This document shows, piece after piece, positions 46,341 to 58,500 of a stretch of DNA of 64,000 nucleotides. The stretch comes from Litomosoides sigmodontis (Eukaryota; Nematoda; Chromadorea; Rhabditida; Onchocercidae): contig OY718805.1 of NCBI GenBank assembly GCA_963070105.1, forward strand, positions 1,550,001 through 1,614,000, written 5' to 3'. Within the stretch, counting starts at the first letter, position 1, and each line of letters opens with the position of its first letter. The position numbers were made by a program, and so were the translations under genes. The notes beneath the pieces are model-generated. The model did no database searches. It saw only the letters and a list, made by a program, of their open reading frames with translations, and was not told the origin of the DNA.

Positions 46341-46621
46341 TCTACAAATGTGCAGAGAAAAGTTAAAAATAGTTTTGCGTGAAACTTGTTTGGTTGTCTG
46401 TACCGCTCAGGTTTGCAACATGAATAAGGACAAGGTGACGATAGGTTACGTTCAGCAAGTGAACTGGATCACTGAAAATAACCGATCGCATGCACTTAAC
46501 TGCCTGTTACGTGTTACCAAAATTAAAGTTTTGGAAGCTGATACGCTGATAAAAAATTTAGCGATCGATAAATGAAACTCGTTCAAAAAATTGATGATGT
46601 CGGAGGATGAAAGAATATCGC

Positions 46622-46675
46622 TATTATCATCATCATCATCATCATTGTTAATTATTATTATTATTAGTTAGTGCC
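46622..46675. repeat. ATC/TTA trinucleotide repeats
   Basis: A short ATC run (about 46624-46645) followed by TTA/ATT units to about 46670. It is low-complexity intergenic sequence. Confidence 0.85.
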
Positions 46676-46906
46676 GGAGGCATTGTTAATTACTACTATT
46701 AGTTGTTACTGTATTAATTATTATTGTTGTTTACAGAAGTGTTTATTGCAACTAACAAGGGTTTTTTTTTATAATCGTGCTGAATTTGCTTCGATTTTCC
46801 CAACAACTACTGATGGAAAGTGATGTGAGTGACACACAGTAACAGATAAGATAAATGTTTAAACATTTTTTTAGGCATTTAAAATAAAATAAATAATTGC
46901 TGCAAT

Positions 46907-48266
46907 TTACACAATGATATCAATAGGAGCATCCGCTGAAGTACAATAGCTTATTGGAGCATTGAAACTATTTATATTTTAAATCAATCAAAATTACTTT
47001 AAATTTACCACATTGATTGCTATCTAACCTTGTTGAGTTATATTTTGGGTTCCGAAAAAGCGTTGAATAACAACATTATTCTGAAAAATAATTGATAATT
47101 TTATAGAATTTTGCATAAACTAACAGATTTGTTTACTAATGAAATTTATAATTTAAATAAAAACAATTCCAATTCGTTGTTTTCTTTCAAGCAAATGTCA
47201 TTCAATTCTCTTTCTCGTTTTTTTCGCGAAAAAGTGTTGAATGTGATTAATTTTAAACATGTGAGAAAGTATCCTTTTAAACTAATAAATGATGAAATTC
47301 AGGTGGTACCTGCGGTGTTAGCGTGAAACGATAGCTACGACCACGTGGTATGATGATCAGATCACCTCGCTCAACGTTTATGCGAATCCAATCGTCCTCG
47401 TCGAGTTCAATATCGTAGTATGCACTTCCGTCCATAACAAGAAATATAGAATCAACGTCTTTCGCTATCGGATTATATAATTCTTCCAACTGTGAAATTC
47501 CTTTTTTGTTTCATACATTTCAAAAATTTTGAGGAATAATGAAATTAAGATGCATCTGAGCTTTACCTGCTAATATTTCCACTTCACTCTTTCGGTAAGC
47601 AATATCTTTTGCAATATTTTTTTTACTTGCAAAAAAAAATTGAGCTATTTTACGATTTCATCATAGCAACCATTCCAAAGTATTTCTATTTTTTCAAAAT
47701 ATCTTGTTTTTTTTTTTGGTTTCATTAATTAATTAAAAAATAGTTCATCCTTTGAGAAACATTCTTCCTGAGTTTTTTTTCCCATAACTATTACCACCTC
47801 TAATAACATTTATGACTGCAAAATTTTAATCCAAATGGAAATGATTGCTTAGATTTTGTAGGCGCATTTTATTTCAATGGTACGGAAATTGACCTTTCGA
47901 TCAAACTCGGTCATATTTTCATGAAGCGTGAAAATATCAGACGTCTTCAGTTTTCGTTCCGCTTTCACGCGTGATATTCGTTTCTTCATCGCATTAGCAT
48001 CGTCCACATCAACCTTTGCAACATTCATTATGACGTAATTTTGTGATGAAATAGGAAGCTCAATTTTCATCTCATAAGAATTAAATACCAAGAAGTAATT
48101 AATGATTGAAAAAAAGACGAGTAAAGTCGGTTCACGCTGATACCTTGTATGAAATGACACCTGTAAGCGCTTGCAGCTGGTCAGACGTGTACAGTTTCGG
48201 TGGATAAATATGATGGGGAAGGCGACGATCGCCTAATGGATACTGTTCCATGTGCCACGCTTTCAT
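46907..48266 (-). CDS. Acireductone dioxygenase (ARD) homologue lacking metal ligands
   Basis: ARD normally oxidises acireductone in the methionine salvage pathway using one Fe or Ni ion held by three His and one Glu. Exons: 48144-48266, 47894-48013, 47310-47489, 47029-47080 and 46907-46935. They total 504 nt (167 residues; family about 180), all phases agreeing. Fold motifs are clear: MKAWHMEQYPLGDRRLPHHI, VISYKVDVDD, the DGSAYYDIELDEDDWIRI strand pair and VERGDLIIIPRGRSYRF. Aligned to the family motif HxHxxxE, the ligand positions read Ile89, Lys91 and Ser95; the fourth His is Tyr134. The C-terminal part after the cupin core is shortened (QRFFGTQNITQQADAPIDII). The gene has intact frame and splice sites, so it looks maintained rather than dead. 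Enzymatic activity is unlikely. Confidence 0.85.
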
Positions 48267-50943
48267 CCTTTATTGTTGCTATTTGAGGAAGACGAAGAGG
48301 AGAAAAATGATGAAAATAAATTTTTGTTATTTTTTTTTAAAGATTGTTTTATTTTCGAAATTCGAAAATCCACGTGTGGCACCAGTGTTTTGAAACGTAA
48401 AATGGAAACGTACTGAAAAAGCTTTGAAAGTAAAATGAAACAGTAAGGTATTACTGAAAACAGCAAAGTATTGTGACCTTCCTTCCTCCCTCCTTTCTCC
48501 TTTCATTCTCTCTTTTCTCCTGACCAATCACTTAAATTTGTTCATTGCGAAACAAAATAAATTTTTTCAAAACTTGTAATTATACTGAGCATTGCAATGG
48601 ATTAAGGAAAAACTGTAAATCTTAAAAAGTTCAATTAAAAAAGAGTTAGTTGGCGTAGTGTGTAATTAATTATCCAATTGATTTGCTTGTTAACACCTAA
48701 AATCGTCGAAATTAAAATGGAAAATTTATGAAATCATAGTAAAAATTGTGGCAAAATGTCGAACTGCCATTGTTTGCATAAAATATTCGTCAATTTATAG
48801 GAATTTCTTGAATGCCACACAAATTACAAGCAATTTCTGATACTATTTTAAATAAAGAGAATTCTTTTTAAATCAAGCAAAAAGGAGATGAAATTTGCTT
48901 TAGTTGTTGAGAGATGTTTTGCAATGAAATGGAAAAAGAATGAAAATAAAGTGGAAATTTACGAGCTTTTGCTTTAAGAGAGTAATTAAAAGTAAAGCGG
49001 AAAAAGATGCTATCGAAGTTCTTATTGGGAAAAAAAGGAAATTCATGCACCGACACCATTAAGGTAGGTAACTTGGGAACCGGAATTTCTAGTTGTGACG
49101 AAGTGAAGGTAGCATAATTAATTATGGTTGGTGCGCATATGGCTGTCCTTGCCTCTGAGCAGATGTTTTCCTAAATGAAATTGTCTGTTAGCTATCATTT
49201 AGCTTAAGCATTTCCGCTATGCTTGCAGTGCAACACTTTCTTTTTTGTTAATAGTAAAACGGATGAGCTACTGCAGTTATTTACTTAATTACTCTGTAAA
49301 GCAGTTACGCGTGAGTTACGTGGAACATATAATTAAAATGCTTAATATGGTGAGTTCCAGCAGCAGGAAGGAGGAAAGGTGGGGTGAAGAGAGGGAGCGC
49401 ATGAGAGTACATTCGCAATGATAATTAATGAATAAGGAAGTGTTGCAGGAGGACAAGGAAGAAAAAACTCTCCAGGTGAAGAATTGCTAAACGCTTCTCT
49501 CTTCTCTTTCCCTTTCTTCCTCTCTCCTTTCGCTTTTTCTTTCACCTTCTTTTCTTTTTTTCGTTACAAGGTATTTCCAGTGAAGATCAGTTAGTTTTTG
49601 CAAATTAATTCGAAATTTTCAATTGCAATGAGATAGGACAAAGTTGGATAACACTGCTGGCATTACATTGTGTTTCATCAGATCAATCAATTTTTGATAA
49701 AATTAAAAATTACTTTCTAAACGATCTTTTAGCACTCAAAACAAAGAACGCTTCCCGGAGCGGGGAAATTTGAAATTTCGAAGGAAACAAACTGTAAGAG
49801 AGGCATGGAGTAATTAAGTATGCTTATCTTATAGTACAGTAATGTGCGTTGGAGAAATAAAATAAAAACGATTTAAATTTTGCCGCAGGCAATATTTCAA
49901 CCACATTTTTTCTTTTATTTGCACTTTTGTAAATATTGTGAGCATAAGTTACACTCTGTGCAATGCCTTCTTTTCCTGAAATTCAAATTAAAATTTACTT
50001 CTATAGATGAATATTTTTTGATAAGAAAAATATGACTACCACAGTAATTTATTGTACAATTTGATAGAGACGAGATAATTTCACTGTTCACACTTGAAAT
50101 TTGACTACGTAATGTTTACAGAATATGCTCACGTGGATTTTCTCTTTGAAAAAATTTAAATTTAATTTAGAAGAAATTAAATATGAATTTTTCAGCTTTA
50201 GCAAAAGAAAAAAAGAAGTGAGCTCCAAATGAAAACGAATTACATGTTGGGAAATTCAGGATGGAAAAGAAATGTATAGAAATTGTTCATCTTCGTCTTT
50301 TTTTCGTTTGAATTAAAAAACACTAAAATAGTTAGTCCTAAATAGGAACAAGTGAGCGAAATTTTAAAAATTTTCAGGAAAGATTTAAGAAAGAAGGGGA
50401 AAAAGAAAATGGAAGAATGAAAAAATGGGTGTAAATTAAATTATATGTATTTTAGGAGCATTGTAATATTACAACGTAACTATTTAATTATACTAAAATA
50501 GAAGGAAAAAAAATGAATTGAGCAAATAATCTGAAAAGAGTTAGATGGAAGAGAAGAGAAAAAAAGTTAGAATTGATGGACGAGAAGAAATGACCGCTCA
50601 CTTCTCACCATTCATAAATTTAACAGGTTAAAACTGAAAATCTGAAAACGGAAGCGTAGAAGCGATCGATGATCATTTCCATCGCATCTTTTCTTTCGCT
50701 CTAATTCAACCTGTACGCTTTTTTTCTTCATTGAATAATAGTTTCACACAATATTTCCATGATTCATTTAAATTGTTTTTTAACATTTCTATTGCATTCG
50801 TTAATTTTTCAATCATTCATTCACTCTATTATTTTCTAATTACACACAAACGTGTGCTGTGTAATTATTCTTTTTGATTTTTTCATCTATTAAAAACAGT
50901 TAACTTCCTTTTTTTTCAATTATGGAAGACAAGAACCGAATAA

Positions 50944-50974
<31 letters not shown>

Positions 50975-51050
50975 GGGAGAGAGAGGGAGAGAGGGAGAGA
51001 GAGGGAGAGAGGGAGAGAGAGGGAGAGAGGGAGAGAGAGGGAGAGAGAGA
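50944..51050. repeat. (GA)n microsatellite with GGGA interruptions
   Basis: About 105 bp of AG dinucleotides broken at regular spacing by GGG, giving a higher-order pattern of GAGAGGGA-type units. This suggests slippage plus unit expansion. Confidence 0.96.
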
Positions 51051-51236
51051 ACAATAACGGAATGTAATCAGAGGGATGATGAAGTGAGCAAATAATTACA
51101 AAATTAACTAATAACACAAACATTAAGAGATCGTTTAATAAAATAGAACACCGATATTATAATGCAATTTAGAGCGCATACATTACGCCTACCTATATGT
51201 ACATATACATACATATATTATATATGCCACCCACAT

Positions 51237-51237
<1 letters not shown>

Positions 51238-51306
<69 letters not shown>

Positions 51307-51348
51307 ACACACACACATACACACACATACACATACACACACACATAA
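51238..51348. repeat. (CA)n microsatellite
   Basis: About 110 bp of AC dinucleotides with several ATAC interruptions near the right end. Together with the GA tract 190 bp to the left it forms a compound low-complexity zone. Confidence 0.96.
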
Positions 51349-51928
51349 TAAAGACCTTGAAAATTCCTTCACTAAACTTTTAAAGTTATTAATTTATCAA
51401 GAATTATTATGCATTGTGACATTGATTTCACGTGCATTGATTTCAAAGGAAAATGACAGTAATGCGTAGGAGTAACACTAATCAAATAAACGTTGAAAGG
51501 AGGAACTGCTAGAGTGAAACGTGAGCGATGAGAATGAGTGAAGGGTAAAAGTTAGAGAATTAAAAAATTTTTTAAATTGTAAAACTCGTAGTGAAATTTA
51601 GGTTTGCATAATAGGCAATGTGTAAAAGTGATAAGAGAATTGAACTTTTTCGCTTCAAAAAATAATTCAGCAAAATTAACTGAATTAAAATCTACAGTAT
51701 TTTGGTACACTTAAAGGAGTAACGAGCGGGTGGAAAAGAAAATGTGAATCATGCACAGATAATTCATTTTTTTTTCAAATAACATCAATGATCAAGAGAA
51801 AGAAAAACAGTTCAAATTAAGTATGTAAATTAGCTCAATGAAAATTTTATTCTATTAGAATGTTTTTGGATGATAGTATTGAATTTGACAGTGTTTAAAA
51901 ATAATTAGATATTGAACAAATTTTCTCG

Positions 51929-51948
51929 TGCTCTCTCTCTCTCTCTCT
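51929..51948. repeat. Short (CT)n tract
   Basis: A perfect CT dinucleotide run of about 18 bp in intergenic DNA. Confidence 0.9.
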
Positions 51949-52509
51949 TTATTTTTCCGTTTTTCGAATACAAATTTCAAAAAGGATAAATAATTAAAAA
52001 GGTAATATAGCAATAATAATGATAATAATAGTAGCAAACAATAATAGATAGTAATAATGGAGGAGTTAGTTAGTCGTGTTATCGTAACTATTTGAAGTTA
52101 TCATTGCTAGTAGTATTGCATTGCCATACGTGGGTGGCAACACTAACTTACGTAGGATAGCTGATCGATAGATGAATCACGTAGTAGGAGATGTGATGAG
52201 AGTGGACAGGGAAGGAAATCGCTGGCTACTGGAAAGCGTTGCTAGTGGTCAGTGAGGGGAGGAAAAGCAAAGGAAAGGGAAGCAAAAAATGAGGGAACGT
52301 AAAGCGTGGCGACGTTCAGAAGTGATTTTCATTCGTTTCTCAAAATCCGAACAATTCTGCAAATGTCCTCATTCCTCCTATTTATTTGGCACAGCACAGT
52401 GTACGATTTTCATAATTTTAATCGAACCCCACTGAATGGCTATCATCTTGTTTACTCATCCATCGCGCAACCAACTCCTTCCTACCCATCCGATCTCCAA
52501 CTACCAGTT

Positions 52510-52654
52510 ACTATTATTATTATTATTATTACTATTTATTATTATTATTATTGTTGCTATTTATTAATTATTATTACTATTATTATTATTATTACTATTT
52601 ATTATTATTATTACTGCTTATTATTATTATTGCTATTTATTCCTATTATTATTC
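52510..52654. repeat. (TTA)n-rich trinucleotide repeat
   Basis: An interrupted ATT/TTA trinucleotide array of about 145 bp containing several larger duplicated units (ACTATTTATTATTATTATT-like blocks). It creates a spurious Ile/Tyr-rich open frame. Confidence 0.92.
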
Positions 52655-55521
52655 AAACCTAATGTCTACTATTCATCGTGCTGATGGTTTGTAACTGAAC
52701 AAGTGAGTTAGGCAGTAATGCGCTGAGGTGTGGCTGCTAGCATGTTACGTGTGATAGAGTAGCAGTAGTAGTAGTACCAGTATTGGTACTACAGTAATAA
52801 GTAAGTATGCAAGGAATAGTAGGAGTGGTAGTAGCCGAGGAGAATTGTAATTTTTATCAGAACTGATAATTATCGAACTGTTTCATCGCCTTTTAACCAT
52901 TTTTCCTCTCTCTTACAACCTGATATTCCTTTTTCTGCTCACTTTTTTTTTCGGTGTTATCTGTTTGAATTCATTATTACCGTATAATTTTCAAGTGTTG
53001 CATGCCATTTCATTGATTTCACTACCGTCCCTCCTTCGCTTCTTCGTTCTTTTTTTGTTTCCCTCTTCGCCGAACGCATAACTGAGTAACTTACCTTCCA
53101 TTGTTAATTTCATTCTTTCACTGATTGCTATCAGTTCAACTCCTCCCACTCAATCACTTCCTCATCAATTAAAACAACCTCCGCTCTTGCTATTATTCAA
53201 ATTAACAGTGCTTTTTTTTTCAATTTCCTTTTTGATTGCATTGACAACATGAAAATGTTCCTTCCTTTTCCTTTTTAAAAAAGTAATTCAAAAGAACTCA
53301 CTCACTGATTAAAATGGAAAATAAAATAAAAAATTTTAATGGTCGAAAAATAAAATTGCCTTGTTAACATTAATTTTCAAAGAGCAACAGCATTAACTGT
53401 TTAGAAAACATATAATTCTGGAGGTATAATTCTTAATTTAAAAATGTCTCACTTAAAATACCTCATTCATCGCACATCTATTAAATTTAAGCCTTTGTCC
53501 AATCACTTCATTACAATTATTGAAAATTTTTTTAAACCTCCTAAACACTCCAACCTAAAATAACTCCTCCTCTCATTTATAAGTCTTTGCACACATCAAT
53601 TTAGCTTGCCTTTTTGCTGCATCAAATCGAACACATCAATTTTCCTCTTCCACTTCGCTCAATTTCATTTAAATGAACAAAAATACGAAAATTTTATTTC
53701 AAATAAATTCAAATGTTTACTTCCGATGAATTAGTGATCAATTGCGAGAGAACGGTTATGTAAAGTCAAACTTGTATGAATTCAAGAAATGCAATTAATT
53801 TTAGCTAAAAGCAGCAAAAACACTAATGAGGAAGAGTCTCAGGAAAATCTTAATAAATAGAAATAAGCTAATTTGTAACATTAATTTATGAATTTGAAGC
53901 AAAATTAAAAATAATAGAAGTTTACTAGTTCAACGCGAAACTAAATGCTAAACGCTATCTTATCATAAACAACGTATGTTAACTTTCAATTGCCATATCA
54001 CTGGAGAATTTCCATCTTGAAACAGTAGAAATGTCGCTGTAACCTGGTAGCTCTGTTGTTTCTAGCATCAAGCATTTTACAGCGAGTGGTATTTCAGATC
54101 CGTCACGTGCTCGCCTGATTAATTATAAAAGGAATGTTCAATTTAAGTCAAAAATTCTGACTTATATAGTTCGAAATATATGTTAAAGCAAAAGCTAATT
54201 GTTTGCCATTTCCATAGTTTCTTTGATTTTCCGACTAAATTCATCACACTTCATTTATACAGAAAGCTATACAGAGGTGTTTATAACAGTTTTATGATTG
54301 GTTCACTTGCATTCTTGTAATATCATTTACATGCCTATCTCTTCCTAAAAGATTTAGGGCTTTTAACAAAATTTCACCACCAAACAAAAAGTAAAGTTGC
54401 TTTTCTGTGTTACTTCCATTTTATTAAACTCAGCAAATCATTTAGAGAGTTGGAAATGCTGATACTTTAGAATATTCTACTTTTATCAAAGTTCAATCCT
54501 TTTTCCTGTTTTTTCCTTCTCATTGTCTTTCTCTGTTTGTTTTGCGTAATTCGATGGAATGAACTGAAAACAAGAATGTTTAACATCAATAAAACACTTA
54601 CACACTATGACTAATGAAAACAAAATAAATAAAAAAAAACAAATTTCATCTTCTTTTACTGCAGTACACTCAAGGACAGTGAGACAGTGAGATAAATCAT
54701 GTTTTCCGCTCAGAACATTTGATGAAGTAAACAGAAAGACAAGAAAGGAAATGACAGGAATCTCAATTTGATGGAAAATCAAACATTTTGAGTCTATGGA
54801 AAAATCTTTGCCTAGTGAAAAAGAAAAATGGACTGAAAAAGGAGCATACAAAAGACATCACAACAAACAAATAAATATGTTTTGTTCGATGAACTAACAA
54901 AACATAACAAAACATAAAAATAAATTCCAGGAAACCAATACTACGCAAGATTAATAACACGATTTCTACAAAATCTATAAACATAAAATCTTGATGTAAA
55001 AAATTCCATTTTTTGCTTATCAACTTCAAAAATCATTATTCGAATAACATCAACGAAAAGTCATTAGAATTGCGGGAAAAACAAGGGATTGGATCGTATG
55101 TTGAGCATGTTTCACTTTATATATAATATTCCGTAAGCTATATAAACTCGCGGCGTTGCTATACTGCTGAGCAAAAGAGAAAATTAAATTAACAAAAATG
55201 GAATGAACTTCTCAAATTAGCCGTTTCGCTTACCCCTACCTAAACAACAGATTTAAATTGATGCTCAAAACAAAACAAATACTATTCGCTCTTTACGGTG
55301 AAAAACCAATAAAATTACAGGAATATTTTACTAAGCTCAGCCAGTTGAAAAGTATACTGGCAAGACTTCTTTCGTCAAAAGTAACTATTTTCTGAAAACA
55401 GTACAGTAGTAAATTTTCTTCAACTAAATTTTAAAGTATTATCAAACAGCAAAAATTCAAATCCTATTAAAGATCACAATCAAACCAAAATGATAAATTA
55501 ATCCTATTGACGGGTTTGTTT

Positions 55522-58500
55522 TTACGAAGACATAAGCAAACTCCTCGGTGCCTGATGTACAATTGCTTCTGTGGTCACAATGACCGAACAACCATCATCA
55601 TTTGTATCCGCTGCCGTTAACATCGTTTTTTGCACACTTCGTGAAATATTGACACTGAAATGAACCAATAATATTCAAAACTTTTTTGCTAAACATTATT
55701 GGGAAATAAATAAACGGTGAGACCTACACCTTGACACTACAAAATTATTTTCAAAAAAATCATGGAGTAGTTGCTAAATAGGTTTAAAGAATGATACTAA
55801 ATTGCGTTTAAAAACATGAACGAAATCCAGCCCAACATATGCGCTTTGGTCCTCTATAACTGTCCTATTTGTTCCTCACTCCGATCAGTTAATAAGGTAG
55901 CGAAAAATTATTCCACCATTAATCTTGTCCACAATTGCAACAGAGAAAGCCAAATTCACCACAATTTATATAACTTCCGCTGACCACGACAACTATTTTT
56001 CAACAGTTTTGCATTGCAACTATCGTTAAAATCGTAAAATTCACTTATGTTTCACGCAATGAGAGCTATTTCTATGAAGGAAGTACCTAACAAAACGTAT
56101 TTAGTTCAAATTCTGACGATTTCAGAGCAGGGTGAGCACTATATTCCAATTAAAGATATCCACGTTGGTTACACCATACTTTCTTAGATGTATCCAATAA
56201 TCCACAATGAAAATATACATTCATTTTCTTGGAAAAAAAAACGCCTTTAACGTTTAGAAGCATAACACATAAACCGAAACTAACTTGCTGGTGGCGCATT
56301 CACTTTCATCACCTTGCATACGATCAGTCATTGTAGAATAACCCTGATCACTTGATTCGGTCCGTGGCGAAACTCGGTACTGCGGACGAACTGCTGCCAT
56401 TGGGTCGGACATTCTCTCAAATGACGTCAGTTGAACCAAAGCGACCGATTTTTCTAAAACTGCAGTTCATATTCGTGTCTTTGCATATTATCAATTAGCT
56501 TAAATGAATTATTTAGTTGGCTTGAATTTTCAAAAAGGTAAACTAATAACAGTGCCTTTCACTGATCCGGAAATGTCATGATCAAGCTGAAAATCATCGT
56601 CTTCAAAATTCCTCCCACACAGTGGAGCACCATACGAATCCGTGAATGAATTCGCTTCCACCAAACGATTAACTTGACTTCGATAACAATACACAGCCAT
56701 AACCTTGAAATAAAATATCACTAAAATATCACTTTATATATATATACATATTATTTTTATTAATTTTTTTCTACGTCACTTTGAAATTATGCCGTACATT
56801 TGGGTCAATAAAAAGCTGAAAATTTAAAGGAACAAGAGTATACCATAATCAGGAAAACACTCATTATTCCAGCAGCAACTGGTCCAACCGGTGCACCAAC
56901 TGGCCATTGTGGAGCTAGTTGTGATTCACTTTTCAAAAAACCTGAAGAAAAACTATGAGAAAGTTACAAAATTCTTGGTATTCAAAATTTGGAATAAGTT
57001 TATTTATAATAAATATGTAACTTATCAACATCTGTTATAAAATTGAGATTAAAAAAAGCGCCTCGAATACGCCTTCCTTTTGTGCCACCAAAGCACTGAT
57101 CAGTGGAGACGCAAGACGGATTCGGAAGAAGTGTTTGGCCATCGCTATCAAATGTACACCACTGGCACCCCAGTATTCCCAGGCAGTCATCCAGTGTTTT
57201 ATAGTTCTCGCACCTGCAATCTGAAGTTATTTCACAAAAATATTTCAACTAAATGCGTTTTTCCCCCATACATTCATAATTTGATAATCATAAAAACTTC
57301 AATCACTAGCTTATCAGACTACGTATTGCTTGACTTTTGAAAACAAACAGTACTTTATACTGATGCATTCTGACAGTACAGTTTTCTGTAACGGCTTAGC
57401 ACTGAATGGAATGATCGTGGCCATCACCGGGCATTCCTCTAGATCAGAACATTCCACATTTGGTACAAAGGAGGTTTTCTTAAAATACACCAAAATAAAA
57501 GGTACCGAATTCCTTATTTTCTCACAAATCTGACTTAAATTTTAATTCTTGCTCATACCTTATTAAAACATTAGTCAAATATTCAATGCCTCATACAATT
57601 TTCCCTCATAAAAAATTGATACAAGTTGTGATATTTATAAAACGTTACTTTATGATGAGTGAACCAGTAATACTACATTCTATGTTACATAACTATAAAT
57701 GCAATACGATAATGCAATACGGTATTTAGCAACAAATTACTCGATAAAGAGAAGCGTTTGATGAACTGACTGCGCATTGTGCATTACAGTTTAATGGACA
57801 TTGACACGGACATTCACATTCTGCATCATCGAAACGTGTACAAAGGAGACAACGACGATCACTAACTGAACATGGACAAAATGCCTGAAACATCAGCAGT
57901 CATATATCTGAAATATCATGGTTAACCGGAAAAGCTTAACGGAAGAAATTTTTTGCTTATTTATTATGTTTTGATGAACGATATTGTCAAATATCAAAAC
58001 ATGATTGTTTCATAGTCTAAGAATAGATAAGCAAGCAAAATTGGTAAGAATACCTGGATAGGATGTTGCGGGTCACAACTTTCATTTATAAGAGCAAGAA
58101 ACAAATTTGTCTGTGGCACCGGGATCACTTCTGCGCGAATACTCCCCAATTTCGTACCAAATACTGAGCTAGCATCATCACACGGAATCTGAAGATATAT
58201 TCCATCATCTTACAATAGGAAAAATAGGAAAGTGACGTAGAAAAAAAACTATATAAAAAAGATTTCCAAAAAGAAATCTTTAATTCTCTCAGGGTGACCA
58301 AGAAACTTGCAAGCATTTGCATAATTGAAAAATATGTTTTATAAAACTATTAAAATTTGTTCAAAAGTTCTCTAAAATTCTATGGACAAATGCTGTTCTC
58401 TTTTACAATAAGACCACAATTCTTTCTTAACAGAACTTGTATTTATTATATTCAAGAATCATAACCAAGAAAATAAAAACAAGCATGAAATGCATTTAGA

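Larger units (their letters stand above)
43537..46906. other. Intergenic with possible signal-peptide exon and relic
   Basis: Contains the unlinked signal-like frame near 43900-43994 (-), a plus-strand relic at about 46060-46340 (listed separately), a plus-strand open frame of 75 codons at 46348-46575 with no recognised domain, and ATC/TTA trinucleotide repeats at about 46622-46735. Confidence 0.5.
48267..55521. other. Long intergenic region, no gene seen
   Basis: More than seven kb of AT-rich DNA with four sizeable microsatellites (listed separately). Open frames such as 52306-52662 or 54486-54851 reflect repeats or biased composition and lack splice-bounded, domain-like sequence. Confidence 0.6.

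Noticed and set aside
51162..51469. Two overlapping poly-Thr/His open frames
   Set aside because: They are microsatellite translations with no splice context.
52306..52662. 118-codon plus-strand open frame
   Set aside because: Its second half is TTA repeat. The first half shows no domain and no splice signals that would link it to a gene.
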